The notes under the pieces were generated by a model. That model saw only the letters and a list, made by a program, of their open reading frames with translations, was not told where the DNA came from and did no database searches. Positions 1-8,649 of a stretch of DNA of 64,000 nucleotides are shown here, piece by piece. A program made the translations under genes and the position numbers. How positions within the stretch are numbered: the stretch's first letter is position 1; the number at the start of each line of letters is the position of its first letter. The stretch comes from an uncultured Gemmatimonadales bacterium (GTDB lineage: Bacteria; Gemmatimonadota; Gemmatimonadetes; Gemmatimonadales; GWC2-71-9): NCBI GenBank assembly GCA_947259405.1, contig CAMYLY010000005.1:43515-107514 (forward strand). Direction: 5' to 3'.

Positions 1-518
1 CGGAGATGTTGAGGTGGGCCGATTCCGGACCCAGCACAAAGTCTGCGTCGACCGACACGGGGGCCTTGAGCCCGGCCGCGCGGTAGACGCCGATGGGAAT
101 AGCGGTAGGCGATTCCGATCGTACGTAGCTGTCCATCCGGAGTGCCCGCTCGACGTCTGAGGCACTCGCCACTCGCACGCCGGCCAAGGGCACGGGTTGC
201 ATCGGCTCCTCGGGCTCGTGGCGCAGCACGGCCGCCGTCCAGAGCCGGATCTCCGCCCGCCGTGTCGGTGCCGTGACGCTCTTCGGATCGCCCTCGGCCG
301 CCACCACCTCGTGCAGAGGTGAGGACAGATCGGAATACGCCCGACCATCGATGACGACGGCAAAGACAGTGCGAGTCTCGTCGTCGACCCGCACGATGGC
401 TCCGATCCCGAGGCTGGTTTCGACGGCCGTCCAGAAATGGAACTCGTGTGGACTGGCGGGCAGTGCCTCGGTCGCGATGACCCGGCCGATCGTTCGACCG
501 TCTTCGAACTTGATCACC
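1..518 (-). CDS. herA: HerA-like ATPase, N-terminal part (cut by left window edge)
   Basis: The minus strand reads open from a GTG at 518 to the window edge, about 172 codons. The translation starts VVIKFEDGRTIGRV and continues with a HAS-barrel-like N-terminus (IGAIVRVDDETRTVFAVV). It then has the segment that precedes the Walker A loop in DUF87/HerA proteins, IPIGVYRAAGLKAPVSVDAD, followed by FVLGPESAHLNISG. The ATPase core lies outside the window. In this family a hexameric DNA translocase partners the NurA nuclease in DNA end processing. The GTG overlaps the TGA of the upstream nuclease gene (GTGA), so the two are probably co-translated. The family call is fairly firm; whether the role is repair or defence cannot be told here. 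Confidence 0.75.
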
Positions 519-1389
519 ACCAGCTCCCGAGTTGGGCTCGCAAAAACGCCTCAACTTGTTGAATTGGGTAAACCAGCCTATCCCACCGGCTGTCTGGCGC
601 CGACAGTGGCGTACGCTCCGCCAACAGCCAGCGGCTGACCTGCGTCGCGGTCGCTACGCTCTCATCCACTGCGGGACGTTCGACGCGCACGAGGCCGTGC
701 AGCAGATCTTGCTCCTCCCATGGCCACAACCGAAGATACCACGAATACACATCCTCGTGGGTGGGCGTCGAACGCCGAAAGACACTGGTGCGATGCGCTT
801 CGGGGAGCGTCAACGCGACCCGCAGATCCGATCCGTCCAGAAATTGTGTTTCGTGACTCTTGATCAACCCGACGAGGCGACCGCGTGGGCCCGTGTTCTC
901 CAAACGGGGCAAGCTGCCATCGACGACGAGCCACGTGTCGTCGCGCTGTCGCACATGACGGCCCACCAACGCCGCCTCCAGTCGAGCGCGCCGGCGCTCG
1001 ACCAGCAACGCGGCGCGGCGAACGTCGAGCATGGGATGTTCACGGTCGGCCACCCCGGCATCGAGCATGGGGAGACCCACTTCCTCGAGTGCGGCGCGCT
1101 GGCTGTCACTGAGGCGCTGAACGGCGGTCACGAGAAACTCGTCGCTCGCATGGTCGAGGACGTCCAGCTCACCGTCCACTCGTAGCACGGTAGCCGCGGC
1201 GGCGTGACCGCGGATAATCGGTTGCAGACCGAGCCGGCCTTCAACCGCGTAGCGCTGGATGCCGTCGAGAAAGGCAACCGACGCCGGGACCGCACCCGGG
1301 TCCCCGACTGGGATCGCTTCCACCAAGCGGGATTCAACGGGATCGGCCGATCCGAAGGGTTCCGACACGGGCGGACCCACGTGCGTCAA
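514..1389 (-). CDS. nurA: NurA-like 5'-3' nuclease domain protein
   Basis: A 291-residue protein with a NurA-like pattern: an acidic WLVVDGSLPRL segment in the middle, LVGLIKSHETQFLDG about 20 residues later, and a C-terminal VYSWYLRLWPWEEQDL region. NurA nucleases use aspartates of this kind with manganese to degrade DNA ends in complex with HerA. The gene is followed with a 4-base overlap by the HerA-like ATPase, which supports the call. The start is uncertain. TTG at 1389 has no good ribosome site. The frame stays open upstream with protein-like sequence (LSSSTRNRLRQAVVQAGG) to a CTG at 1464 that overlaps the previous stop codon as CTGA and follows an AAGGTG motif. No ATG, GTG or TTG lies in that extension. 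Confidence 0.65.
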   Translation of the reverse strand: MTHVGPPVSEPFGSADPVESRLVEAIPVGDPGAVPASVAFLDGIQRYAVEGRLGLQPIIRGHAAAATVLRVDGELDVLDHASDEFLVTAVQRLSDSQRAALEEVGLPMLDAGVADREHPMLDVRRAALLVERRRARLEAALVGRHVRQRDDTWLVVDGSLPRLENTGPRGRLVGLIKSHETQFLDGSDLRVALTLPEAHRTSVFRRSTPTHEDVYSWYLRLWPWEEQDLLHGLVRVERPAVDESVATATQVSRWLLAERTPLSAPDSRWDRLVYPIQQVEAFLRAQLGSWW

Positions 1390-1460
1390 CGTAGCGGCCG
1401 GGCCAACGGTCCCGCCGGCCTGGACGACCGCCTGGCGAAGTCGGTTGCGCGTGGACGAAC

Positions 1461-2099
1461 TCAGTCGCGCACCTTGAGACTGATCATCAGGCCGTCACGT
1501 ACAGGAACGATCGCCGTGGAGAGGCGGGGGTCGCGAGCGGCCAGTTCGTTGTATGCGCGCATGCCCTCGACATCAGCCGCCCTGTCACGCTCCTCGAGCA
1601 CTCGCCCGTGGTAAAACGTATTGTCACACAGCAGGAGACCGCCCACGCGCAACAGCCGCATGGCGTGCGCAAAGTAGGCGGGGAGCGACTCCTTGTCGGC
1701 GTCGAGGAACACGGCATCGAACGCGGGCTCCAGCGTCGGGAGAACGTCTCGCGCATCGCCAACGATCAGCTCGACGCGATCCGTCACCTCCGCGTCGCGG
1801 AACGCCTGCCGGGCGACACGCGCGTGCGCGCGCTTCGACTCGATGGTAATCAGCCGCCCATCAGCGCCGACCGCACGGGCAATCCATACCCCCGAATACC
1901 CACCCAACGTCCCAACCTCGAGCACGCGTTGCGCGGCGATCGCGCGCAGGAGCACCGCAATCAGTTGTCCCTCTTCCGCGGAGATCTGGATGGGCGGAAG
2001 GCCTTGTGTCTCGTGCCGTGCGCGTACGGCGACGAGGACATCGTCTTCGATTCCGACGAGATGGCGGACGTACTGCTCGATTTCGGGCGCCGCGTCCAC
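1461..2099 (-). CDS. SAM-dependent O-methyltransferase, caffeoyl-CoA OMT-like family 3
   Basis: About 212 residues with the SAM-binding motif VLEVGTLGGYSGVWIA, the acidic ribose-binding segment LITIESK and the metal-binding stretch DAVFLDADKESLPAYF followed by LLLCDNTFYHGRV. This is typical of the cation-dependent small-molecule O-methyltransferases. The substrate is unknown, since bacterial members act on a range of catechol-like compounds. I prefer GTG at 2099, because AGGATAGAG stands just before it and the upstream gene ends at 2102. A TTG at 2138 would add 13 residues. The gene sits between an unknown protein and nurA in one minus-strand operon. Confidence 0.85.
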   Translation of the reverse strand: MDAAPEIEQYVRHLVGIEDDVLVAVRARHETQGLPPIQISAEEGQLIAVLLRAIAAQRVLEVGTLGGYSGVWIARAVGADGRLITIESKRAHARVARQAFRDAEVTDRVELIVGDARDVLPTLEPAFDAVFLDADKESLPAYFAHAMRLLRVGGLLLCDNTFYHGRVLEERDRAADVEGMRAYNELAARDPRLSTAIVPVRDGLMISLKVRD

Positions 2100-2101
2100 C
2101 T

Positions 2102-2602
2102 CTATCCTGCGCGCAATGGCGGCACATTGAGGAGCCAAAACCCAGCGATCTCCTCGAATCGGTTCAATTCAACCATGAGGTTGTCGGCCACCTGAACGCG
2201 CTCCTTACTGGCAAGCTCGCCAATCCGAAGGTGGACGAGCGAGCCGTCCGGCGTGCGGCGCGAATCGATGGGCACGTCGATTTCGAGCACCGCGATGCCC
2301 GGCTGCGACGGGCGAGCCGGGACCGTGATGTAGCCCTCTCGGTTAGGGGGCGGCGCCTCCAGCCCCTCCACGATCGTCGTGGTCGGCCAGACCACGACTT
2401 CCAGACCCTGGAACGCCCCGAGCTGCATGTCGAGCGTGATGACGGCGCCGCGACTGTCCTCTAACTCGACCGAGCCGGTATAGCCTCGCGTCCCAAGCTC
2501 CTCCTCGACCTTGCCGGAGAGGATTTCGGTGTTCTCATCCCACACATACCGCAGCGAGGGGAGATCACCCGCCAGTTCTTCGATGCGTCCGCCGAATCGC
2601 AT
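2102..2602 (-). CDS. Hypothetical protein, 166 aa
   Basis: I do not recognise this protein. It begins MRFGGRIEELAGDLPSLRYV, has no signal peptide, membrane segment or cysteine motif, and looks like a compact soluble alpha/beta protein with several beta-rich stretches (GAVITLDMQLGAFQGLEVVV, PGIAVLEIDVPID). ATG at 2602 is chosen because it follows the aspC stop codon (2605) by two bases. A longer reading frame exists but would overlap aspC deeply. It lies between the aminotransferase and the O-methyltransferase in a continuous operon, so it is almost certainly expressed with them. No function is inferred. Confidence 0.7.
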   Translation of the reverse strand: MRFGGRIEELAGDLPSLRYVWDENTEILSGKVEEELGTRGYTGSVELEDSRGAVITLDMQLGAFQGLEVVVWPTTTIVEGLEAPPPNREGYITVPARPSQPGIAVLEIDVPIDSRRTPDGSLVHLRIGELASKERVQVADNLMVELNRFEEIAGFWLLNVPPLRAG

Positions 2603-2604
2603 CG

Positions 2605-3834
2605 TCAGACGTCCGTGCTCTCGAGCACGCGCGCGAAGTCCCCGATACGCACTAAGGCCTCTTCCAGCGCCTTTTCCGACGCGGCATAGGACAGCCGCAC
2701 CCACCGGTGATCCCCAAAAGCTTCTCCAGGCACAAGAGCAACGCCCTTCTCCTGCAGCAACCGTCCACAGAATTTCATGGCTCCGTCCATCCCCGGTCGG
2801 AAGAACCCGTCCACCCGGAAGAAGAAATAGAAGGCGCCGAGCGGTTCCACGAATTCGACCCCCGCGAGGTGCTCGCGGAAGTACTCGACCACCATGTCAC
2901 GTCGATGTCGGAACGCGTCGACCATGCGGGCGACATCTTCCTCGACGCGTTCGTCGGACAGGGCGGCCGTCGCCGCCCATTGGGCTGGCTGCGATGCCCC
3001 GCTGGTCAGATGCGATTGCAGCCCCGCGATTGCCTTGGCCACCGGCGCCGGTGACATGGAGAGTCCGATGCGCCACCCTGTCATCGCGTACGTCTTACTC
3101 ACACCATACACGAGAATCACGCGCTCCAAAAGCTCATCGGGGAGGTCGAGCACCGACGGTGCGGGACCCGATCCATAGTGGATCCGTCGATAGATCTCGT
3201 CAGCGATCACCCACACCCCATGGTCACGCGACCACTCGACGATGGCCTCGAGCTCAGCACGCGTGTATACCGCGCCGGTGGGGTTCACTGGTGAGCAGAG
3301 AATGAGACCCCGCGTCAGCGAATCGCGGGCCGCTTCGAGTTCTTTGACGCCAACTTTGAGACTCCATTCGAGATCACCGGGAACGAGCTCGGGCTTGGCC
3401 CGTGTCAGGTGCACGATCTGCGCGTACGAGACCCAGGCCGGCGCCGGCACCAACACGCGGTCGTTTGGACCAAAGAGAACAAAACACGCGTTGAAGATGC
3501 TCTGCTTGGCGCCGGTCGAGACGACGATGTGGTCCGCGTTCACCGCTCGCCCGCCCGACAGCAGTGCCAGATGCCGCGCGGCGGCCGCACGCAGATCCAG
3601 CAGACCGGCGTTCGGTGGATAGTGCGTATGCCCAGCCTGGATCGATTTGATCCCGGCCTCGGCAGGGATGCGAGGGGTATCGAAATCTGGTTCGCCAGCC
3701 GAAAGATCGATGATGTCCTCACCGGCCGCCCGCCGCCGTTGCGCATCCTGACTGATGGCCATCGTGGCGGATGGCGTGAGGTTCTCGATATTCTTCGAAA
3801 GGCGAATGAGGGGAGTCGCCGCGTCTGCACTCAC
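2605..3834 (-). CDS. aspC: Aspartate/aromatic aminotransferase, class I/II PLP enzyme
   Basis: A 409-residue fold-type I aminotransferase that transfers the amino group between aspartate (or a related amino acid) and 2-oxoglutarate. Visible family marks are IDLSAGEPDFDTP near the start, SPVNPTG with the PLP-contacting Asn184, ADEIY with Asp212, the Schiff-base lysine at about 247 in VYGVSKTYAMTGWRIG, and the substrate-carboxylate arginine in HRWVRLSYA. Length is normal for AspC-type enzymes of subgroup I-gamma. It starts with GTG at 3834, overlapping the TGA of the upstream peptidase gene (GTGA). Exact amino acid preference cannot be read from sequence. Confidence 0.9.
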   Translation of the reverse strand: MSADAATPLIRLSKNIENLTPSATMAISQDAQRRRAAGEDIIDLSAGEPDFDTPRIPAEAGIKSIQAGHTHYPPNAGLLDLRAAAARHLALLSGGRAVNADHIVVSTGAKQSIFNACFVLFGPNDRVLVPAPAWVSYAQIVHLTRAKPELVPGDLEWSLKVGVKELEAARDSLTRGLILCSPVNPTGAVYTRAELEAIVEWSRDHGVWVIADEIYRRIHYGSGPAPSVLDLPDELLERVILVYGVSKTYAMTGWRIGLSMSPAPVAKAIAGLQSHLTSGASQPAQWAATAALSDERVEEDVARMVDAFRHRRDMVVEYFREHLAGVEFVEPLGAFYFFFRVDGFFRPGMDGAMKFCGRLLQEKGVALVPGEAFGDHRWVRLSYAASEKALEEALVRIGDFARVLESTDV

Positions 3835-4979
3835 CGAGCAATCACTCCGTAGCGTTTGAGGATCTCGACAGTTTCGGGAATCGGTAGTGCTTGGGCGCGC
3901 CCGCGGTGGCCGTCCACCGAGGTCGCCAGGAACAGTGAATTATAGATGGCCTCTTCGGTCGCCTCGATGACAGCCTGGAACAGGGGGCTCATGCGGCCGT
4001 TTGGCACCAGCGAACCCTCGGCATCCACGCGGCGCGTCGAAAACGCAATAACAAAGTCACCAGACCCGTTCGTCATCGCGCTGCCCGTGCGCGCCAAGCC
4101 CGCTAGCGCACGACGGCCCAGCCGCTCGAGATTGCGATGATCGACCGGCGCGTCGGTCGCGACGACGATCATGATACTGCCGTCGGCGATGTCGGCGTCT
4201 TCCGGTGGCGCGTCGCCTTGGACCCGCCCTTGGAGGTAGTACCGGCCAAGTTCCTGCCCAACCGGGGCGCCGGCCACCGTCAGGACTCCACCGAAGTTCG
4301 ACTGCACGAGCACACCGACCGTCCAGCCGCCAAGATCGTCGGGCAGGGTGCGGCTCGACGTGCCGATGCCGCCCTTCCATCCAAATGCCCGCGTCCCGCG
4401 ACCTGCTCCAACACTTCCCTGCTCCACCGGGCCGCCGTGCGCCGACCGGATCGCCTCGAGGACGTCGGCTTCCGTCACCGGGCGGAGTCGAATGTGGTTC
4501 AGGGTTCCGTCGTTGGTTTCACCCACCACCGGGTTGGCTGAACGCACGTTTTCGTTCCCAGGAAGTGTCAGCAGGTACGTGAGTACGGCATCCGCGACCC
4601 GGGGCACGCAGAGCGTGCAAGTCAACACAATCGGCGACTCGAGTTCTCCCAATTCCTGAACCTGTGTCGAACCGGCGAGTTTGCCGAACGCGTTCCCAAC
4701 CACGACAGCCGCCACCACTTTCTCCCGAAACACATTCCCGCCGTGTGGGAGGATCGCGGTCACACCCGTGTTGATGCTGTCGCCGGCGACGATCGTGACC
4801 TGACCAACCATCACACCGGCCACATCCGTAATTGCATTCAGCGGACCAGCGGGAAGAAGCCCAACCCGCACGCCTAACTCACGCGGACTCAATCGCTCCT
4901 GTGCGGCTCCGGTCGTCGTGACGCCAAGCGCAATGAGCCAGAGCGTGCCCAGGTATCGCACGGGGGCGGGCATCGTCAT
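3831..4979 (-). CDS. P1 family (DmpA-like) secreted aminopeptidase
   Basis: A 382-residue protein with a signal peptide (residues 1-27, hydrophobic core GTLWLIALGV, cleavage near GAAQ). It is followed by a P1/DmpA fold: ITDVAGVMVGQVTI, VVGETNDGTLNHIR, and the self-cleavage site in QGSVGAGRGTRAF. In this family the precursor cuts itself at the Gly-Ser bond (here about Gly188-Ser189), freeing the Ser as catalytic N-terminal nucleophile. DmpA-type enzymes remove D- or beta-amino acids from peptides; the substrate here is unknown. ATG at 4979 is chosen for the signal peptide. A longer in-frame extension to 5276 runs through the divergent gene and is rejected. It overlaps aspC by four bases. Confidence 0.88.
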   Translation of the reverse strand: MTMPAPVRYLGTLWLIALGVTTTGAAQERLSPRELGVRVGLLPAGPLNAITDVAGVMVGQVTIVAGDSINTGVTAILPHGGNVFREKVVAAVVVGNAFGKLAGSTQVQELGELESPIVLTCTLCVPRVADAVLTYLLTLPGNENVRSANPVVGETNDGTLNHIRLRPVTEADVLEAIRSAHGGPVEQGSVGAGRGTRAFGWKGGIGTSSRTLPDDLGGWTVGVLVQSNFGGVLTVAGAPVGQELGRYYLQGRVQGDAPPEDADIADGSIMIVVATDAPVDHRNLERLGRRALAGLARTGSAMTNGSGDFVIAFSTRRVDAEGSLVPNGRMSPLFQAVIEATEEAIYNSLFLATSVDGHRGRAQALPIPETVEILKRYGVIAR

Positions 4980-5092
4980 GCAGCGAAGGTCTCTCGCCGC
5001 CGCTGGGGTGTCAACGTGCCAATTGCCTCGGCACCAGGCAGGCGCTAGCATTTCCACGCAGCCCCACAGCTTCTTTGACAAACGAGGTTCCA

Positions 5093-6424
5093 GTGCGTTG
5101 GCGTTTTGACCCCGGGTTCGATGCGGCCACCCGGGCGGCATTCGATGCCCGTAAGCCGCTCGTGTACGTCTGCCCCCCCGCGGTGTGGATGGTGGAACCG
5201 CTCTTCGAGCGGTTGGAACGGGCGGGTGGCGGTGAGCGCCGAACCGTCGCCGTCGTCCCCGAGGGAGATCTCGCACAGGAACTGGCCCTGCACAGTAATG
5301 CGGCGCGTCATGTGCGTCGCGAAGGCCAGCACGGCCCCGGCGTCATCGCGGCCAGCGGTTTGGCGCGTGACACCGTTGCACTCCGCCGCGATGACGCGGC
5401 GACGCTCATCGCGACACCGCCGGACGCGCTCGCCCTGCTCCAGCGGTCTGCGTTCAAGGCCGAACAGGTCGCCCACACCGTGCTTCTCTGGCCGGAACGG
5501 TTTGCCGACGCCGAACGCGAGGCCACGGCACTGCTATTCAGCGACACGAATGCGGCCCAGCGGATTGTAGTAACCGAGGATCCCACGGGGGTCACGGACC
5601 TCATCGAACGTTATGCGCGCCGGGCGCCGACGATGCACCCGATTCCCTGGCCGGCTACCCCCCTGGATGGTGTCCGCTTCGCCATCTCGACGGCCACACG
5701 ACTTCCCACTGCCGTCGTCGGCGCACTAGGTTCACTGGCGCCCAGGACAGCCCTCCTTTGGGATCCGTATCCGATGCCCCGCGCCCGATGGATCCAGTTC
5801 GATACCGACCCAACGGTCCGGCTCGTCACGGATCAAGCGCCGCCGACGGCTGCGGACGCGATCATCGCGACCGACCTGCCCTCCCCAGATCTCCTGCGTG
5901 CCTTCCAGGAGCACACCTCACGCGTCGTGCTCCTCATCCGGCCCTGCCAAGAGGCCGCGCTTGCCCGTCTCGCGTCACCCAATCGACTGCTTTCGGTCAC
6001 CCGTGAGACCGATCGAGCCCACCACCGGGCGTCGGCGCTCCGATCAGAGCTGCGCCAAGTTCTCGCGTCGACGGACCTGAGCGGCGAGCTGCTCCAGCTC
6101 GCGCCCCTGTTCGACGAACACGATCCCGCGACCGTCGCCGCGGCCCTGCTCCGCTCGAGTGGCGGATCAGCAATCGCCGTTCATCCGAGCTGGGTGCGCA
6201 TCAAACTCGACGTCGGCAAACGCGATCGGATCAAGCCGGGGGATGTCGTTGGGGCGCTGATCAATGCGGCCGGCATCCCTAAGGATCACGTCGGCCGGGT
6301 GGAGCTGCACGAGGTCTGGTCAATTGTGGAGGTTCGAGTGGAATCCGCCGACGTGGCGCTGCGTGGCTTGAAAGTCGTCGCCCTTCGCGGTCGGACCGTG
6401 ACGCCCCGCGTCGAGGCCAAATGA
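5093..6424 (+). CDS. Degenerate DEAD-box-like protein with C-terminal DbpA RNA-binding domain
   Basis: About 443 residues. The last 75 (from WVRIKLDVGKRDRIKPGDVV through GLKVVALRGRTVTPR) match the DbpA/CsdA RNA-binding domain that follows the helicase core in DEAD-box proteins. The preceding 360 residues keep the layout of such a core, but the catalytic motifs are gone. CPPAVWMV stands where the ATP loop should be, PEGDLAQE where motif Ia is, ATPPDALALLQRS at Ib, LLWPERFAD instead of a DEAD box, and TEDPTGVTDLIERYARRAP at motif III. I infer an RNA-binding protein, perhaps acting on ribosomes, without ATPase activity. GTG at 5093 follows GAGG at normal spacing; TTG at 5075 is the alternative. 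Confidence 0.7.
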   Translation: MRWRFDPGFDAATRAAFDARKPLVYVCPPAVWMVEPLFERLERAGGGERRTVAVVPEGDLAQELALHSNAARHVRREGQHGPGVIAASGLARDTVALRRDDAATLIATPPDALALLQRSAFKAEQVAHTVLLWPERFADAEREATALLFSDTNAAQRIVVTEDPTGVTDLIERYARRAPTMHPIPWPATPLDGVRFAISTATRLPTAVVGALGSLAPRTALLWDPYPMPRARWIQFDTDPTVRLVTDQAPPTAADAIIATDLPSPDLLRAFQEHTSRVVLLIRPCQEAALARLASPNRLLSVTRETDRAHHRASALRSELRQVLASTDLSGELLQLAPLFDEHDPATVAAALLRSSGGSAIAVHPSWVRIKLDVGKRDRIKPGDVVGALINAAGIPKDHVGRVELHEVWSIVEVRVESADVALRGLKVVALRGRTVTPRVEAK

Positions 6425-6427
6425 CAA

Positions 6428-6461
6428 CGGGCGCGGCACCTGAATAGCGGTGCCGCGCCCG
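6428..6461. terminator. Bidirectional hairpin terminator
   Basis: A perfect 13-bp stem (6428-6440 with 6449-6461, CGGGCGCGGCACC and its complement) around an 8-base loop sits between two convergent genes. There is no clear T run on either side, so termination efficiency is uncertain, but the position is typical. Confidence 0.75.
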
Positions 6462-6485
6462 GGATCGACTGCGAGGAGCGATGAG

Positions 6486-6770
6486 CTATCCGTTCAACGC
6501 GTCCTTCAGTGCCTGCCCAGCCTTGAAGGTCGGCAGAGTGGCGGCCTTGATGTGGATCGTCGCCCCCGTTCGAGGATCACGCCCCTCCCGAGCCTTGCGC
6601 TGCTTGGCCTGGAACGTCCCGAAGCCCGTAATCTGCACGCGACTCCCCGCCTTCATTTCGCGCGCGATCAATCCTGAATCCCCAAACAGCGCTTCGACGG
6701 CCCGCCCGGCGTCTGCCTTGGACAGGTTCACCTCTGCCGCCAATGCGTCGGTCAATTCGGTCTTGTTCAC
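6486..6770 (-). CDS. hup: HU-family histone-like DNA-binding protein
   Basis: A 94-residue HU/IHF protein that bends and compacts DNA as a dimer. It begins [11 protein letters not shown], keeps the core [20 protein letters not shown], and has the beta-arm [12 protein letters not shown] followed by [15 protein letters not shown]. Length is exactly that of HU. It starts with GTG at 6770 behind a strong purine ribosome site (AGGGGG). Transcribed alone toward the shared hairpin at 6428-6461. Confidence 0.95.
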   Translation of the reverse strand: MNKTELTDALAAEVNLSKADAGRAVEALFGDSGLIAREMKAGSRVQITGFGTFQAKQRKAREGRDPRTGATIHIKAATLPTFKAGQALKDALNG

Positions 6771-6931
6771 CCGGCCCCCTTTACGTGATGAGTGAATCCC
6801 GGGACACCGCGTCGCCCCTGAGGGTTCGACCAGATATGTACCCCGTCCACCCTCCCCGACGCAAGCGGGTTGCCTACCCCGGATCCGGACGGTACCCTGA
6901 GGTTGCTTCGTCCCAACCAGCGGTTCACGAC

Positions 6932-7537
6932 ATGGTACACAGCGCGCGTCCGGGATGGATCGAGGTCATCACGGGCGTCATGTTCAGTGGGAAGAGCGAA
7001 GAGCTCATCCGTCGCGTCCGACGCGCGATCATCGCCCGACGGCGCACCCAGGTCTTCAAGTCCCATCTCGACGATCGATATACGGGTGTCTACTCCGTCA
7101 CCACCCACGACGGCATCTCCGTTGAAGCCCACCCTGTCGATTCCGCCACGCAGGTCATGCGCGACGTCGATCCCACCACCCAGGTCATCGCCGTCGATGA
7201 GGCCCAGTTTCTTGATGAGGGAATCATCGAGGTGGCCAACACCCTCGCCAACCGCGGGCTGCGGGTGATCGTCGCGGGGACCGACATGGACTTCCGAGGT
7301 GAACCATTCGGGGCCATCCCGTCGCTCATGGCCATCGCGGAATTAGTCGACAAGCTGCACGCGATCTGCGTACGCTGCGGCGACGCGGCCTGCCGCAACC
7401 AACGGCTGATCGACGGCGCGCCAGCCCCCTATAACTCGCCCACCATTATGGTAGGAGGATCCGAGTCGTACGAAGCACGCTGCCGGCACTGCCACGAGGT
7501 GCCCCTGGTCGACGAGTTCCAGGGCAAGCTGCTCTAG
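6932..7537 (+). CDS. tdk: Thymidine kinase, type II
   Basis: A 201-residue thymidine kinase (ATP + thymidine to dTMP, nucleoside salvage). The P-loop is [14 protein letters not shown] at residues 15-28, the magnesium site is [13 protein letters not shown], and there is a zinc site of four cysteines in CVRCGDAAC and CRHC. The lasso region before it carries the thymidine-binding segment. Several in-frame ATGs lie upstream (6788, 6836). I choose 6932 because family members begin 8-10 residues before the EVITG strand. The short gap to coaE (5 bases) suggests one transcript. Confidence 0.92.
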   Translation: MVHSARPGWIEVITGVMFSGKSEELIRRVRRAIIARRRTQVFKSHLDDRYTGVYSVTTHDGISVEAHPVDSATQVMRDVDPTTQVIAVDEAQFLDEGIIEVANTLANRGLRVIVAGTDMDFRGEPFGAIPSLMAIAELVDKLHAICVRCGDAACRNQRLIDGAPAPYNSPTIMVGGSESYEARCRHCHEVPLVDEFQGKLL

Positions 7538-7542
7538 GCGCC

Positions 7543-8160
7543 GTGCTATCCGTGGCGCTGACCGGGAACGTCGCGGCTGGCAAGTCGACGGTGCTCCGAC
7601 TGTTCGCCGAGTGGGGAGCCACCGTGATCGATGCCGACCGACTGGTGCGCGAAGTGCAGGCCCCGGGGTCGCCGGTGCTCCGCGCGATTGCGGATGCGTT
7701 TGGCGAGGACGTGCTCCTCGAGAACGGTGAACTCAACCGGGCCCGGCTGCGAGGCATCATCGTTCGTGATCCCGAAGCCCGCATGGCCCTCAACGCCATC
7801 GTACACCCGGCGGTCCAGCGGCGACGCGCCGAGCGGGTCGCGGAGGCAGCGGCGCGCGGTGACCGGGTGGTCGTCAACGATATTCCGTTGCTGTTCGAAG
7901 TCTTGGAACCCGACGCTTTCGACCTCGTGGTCCTCGTTGACGCATCAGAAGGCACGCGGCTGCAACGCCTGCGAGCCCTCCGTGGGTTAGCCGACGACGA
8001 AGCCCGACAGCTGATGGCCGCGCAGCTTCCGTCAGCCGAGAAACGCGACCGAAGTGACTTCGTGATCGACAACGATGGCTCACGGGCCGATTTAGAGCGA
8101 GCCGCGAGGGCCGTGTGGAACACCATCCTAGCCCGGGCGACCCGCAACAGTCCGCAGTGA
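7543..8160 (+). CDS. coaE: Dephospho-CoA kinase
   Basis: A 205-residue P-loop kinase that phosphorylates the ribose 3'-OH of dephospho-CoA, the last step of coenzyme A synthesis. It shows the Walker A loop GNVAAGKSTVLRLF, the WGATVIDADRLVRE segment with the catalytic Asp, IPLLFE, and a C-terminal DFVIDNDGS typical of CoaE. It starts with GTG at 7543, five bases after tdk. Confidence 0.95.
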   Translation: MLSVALTGNVAAGKSTVLRLFAEWGATVIDADRLVREVQAPGSPVLRAIADAFGEDVLLENGELNRARLRGIIVRDPEARMALNAIVHPAVQRRRAERVAEAAARGDRVVVNDIPLLFEVLEPDAFDLVVLVDASEGTRLQRLRALRGLADDEARQLMAAQLPSAEKRDRSDFVIDNDGSRADLERAARAVWNTILARATRNSPQ

Positions 8161-8191
8161 CTCGGCCCCCGAGAAGGGCCGCGAAGCCTGG

Positions 8192-8220
8192 TTGACACTG
8201 CCGGGGCGCCCACGTAACCT
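8192..8220 (+). promoter_or_regulatory. Sigma-70-type promoter of gcvH
   Basis: A perfect TTGACA -35 (8192-8197), a 17-base spacer and TAACCT -10 (8215-8220). The predicted start of transcription is near 8227, leaving a leader of about 33 bases before the gcvH ATG. Confidence 0.75.
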
Positions 8221-8259
8221 ACGCCTCGCCAATCCACTTACTCGGGGAAAACAGCCAGA

Positions 8260-8649
8260 ATGTCGGACGTTCCTGGGGATCTGCACTACTCGGAAGAGCA
8301 CGAATACGTGAAGCCGGGCGACGACGTGGGCATTGTCGTCGTCGGGATCACGGACTACGCACAGGGTGAGTTGGGAGACGTCGTGTATGTCGAGCTCCCG
8401 CAGGTGGGAAGCAAGCTGGACCGCATGGACGTGTTCGGCACGATCGAAGCGGTCAAAGCCGTTTCGGAACTTTTCATGCCGGTGAGTGGCGAGGTACTGG
8501 AAATCAACGATGCCCTAGAGGGGGATCCGGCGCTGGTGAATCGCGATCCGTACGGCGACGGGTGGATGATCAAGGTGCAGTTGCGGAACCCAGGGGAGGT
8601 CGGCGAGCTCCTCACCGCAACTGACTATCAGACGCACGTCGGGGAGTAG
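8260..8649 (+). CDS. gcvH: Glycine cleavage system H protein
   Basis: A 129-residue lipoyl carrier that shuttles the aminomethyl group between the P, T and L proteins of glycine cleavage. The lipoylated lysine is Lys66 in FGTIEAVKAVSELFMPVSG, and the C-terminal YGDGWMIKVQ is typical of the family. Length is standard. It is followed after about 80 bases by gcvP and then by a lipoyl/octanoyl transferase gene, a neighbourhood that fits its need for lipoylation. No gcvT is present in the window. Confidence 0.96.
   Translation: MSDVPGDLHYSEEHEYVKPGDDVGIVVVGITDYAQGELGDVVYVELPQVGSKLDRMDVFGTIEAVKAVSELFMPVSGEVLEINDALEGDPALVNRDPYGDGWMIKVQLRNPGEVGELLTATDYQTHVGE

Noticed and set aside
5030..5092. TTGACA at 5075-5080 as a promoter of the DbpA-like gene
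   Set aside because: It is only about 13 bases before the chosen start codon, so the -10 would fall inside the gene.
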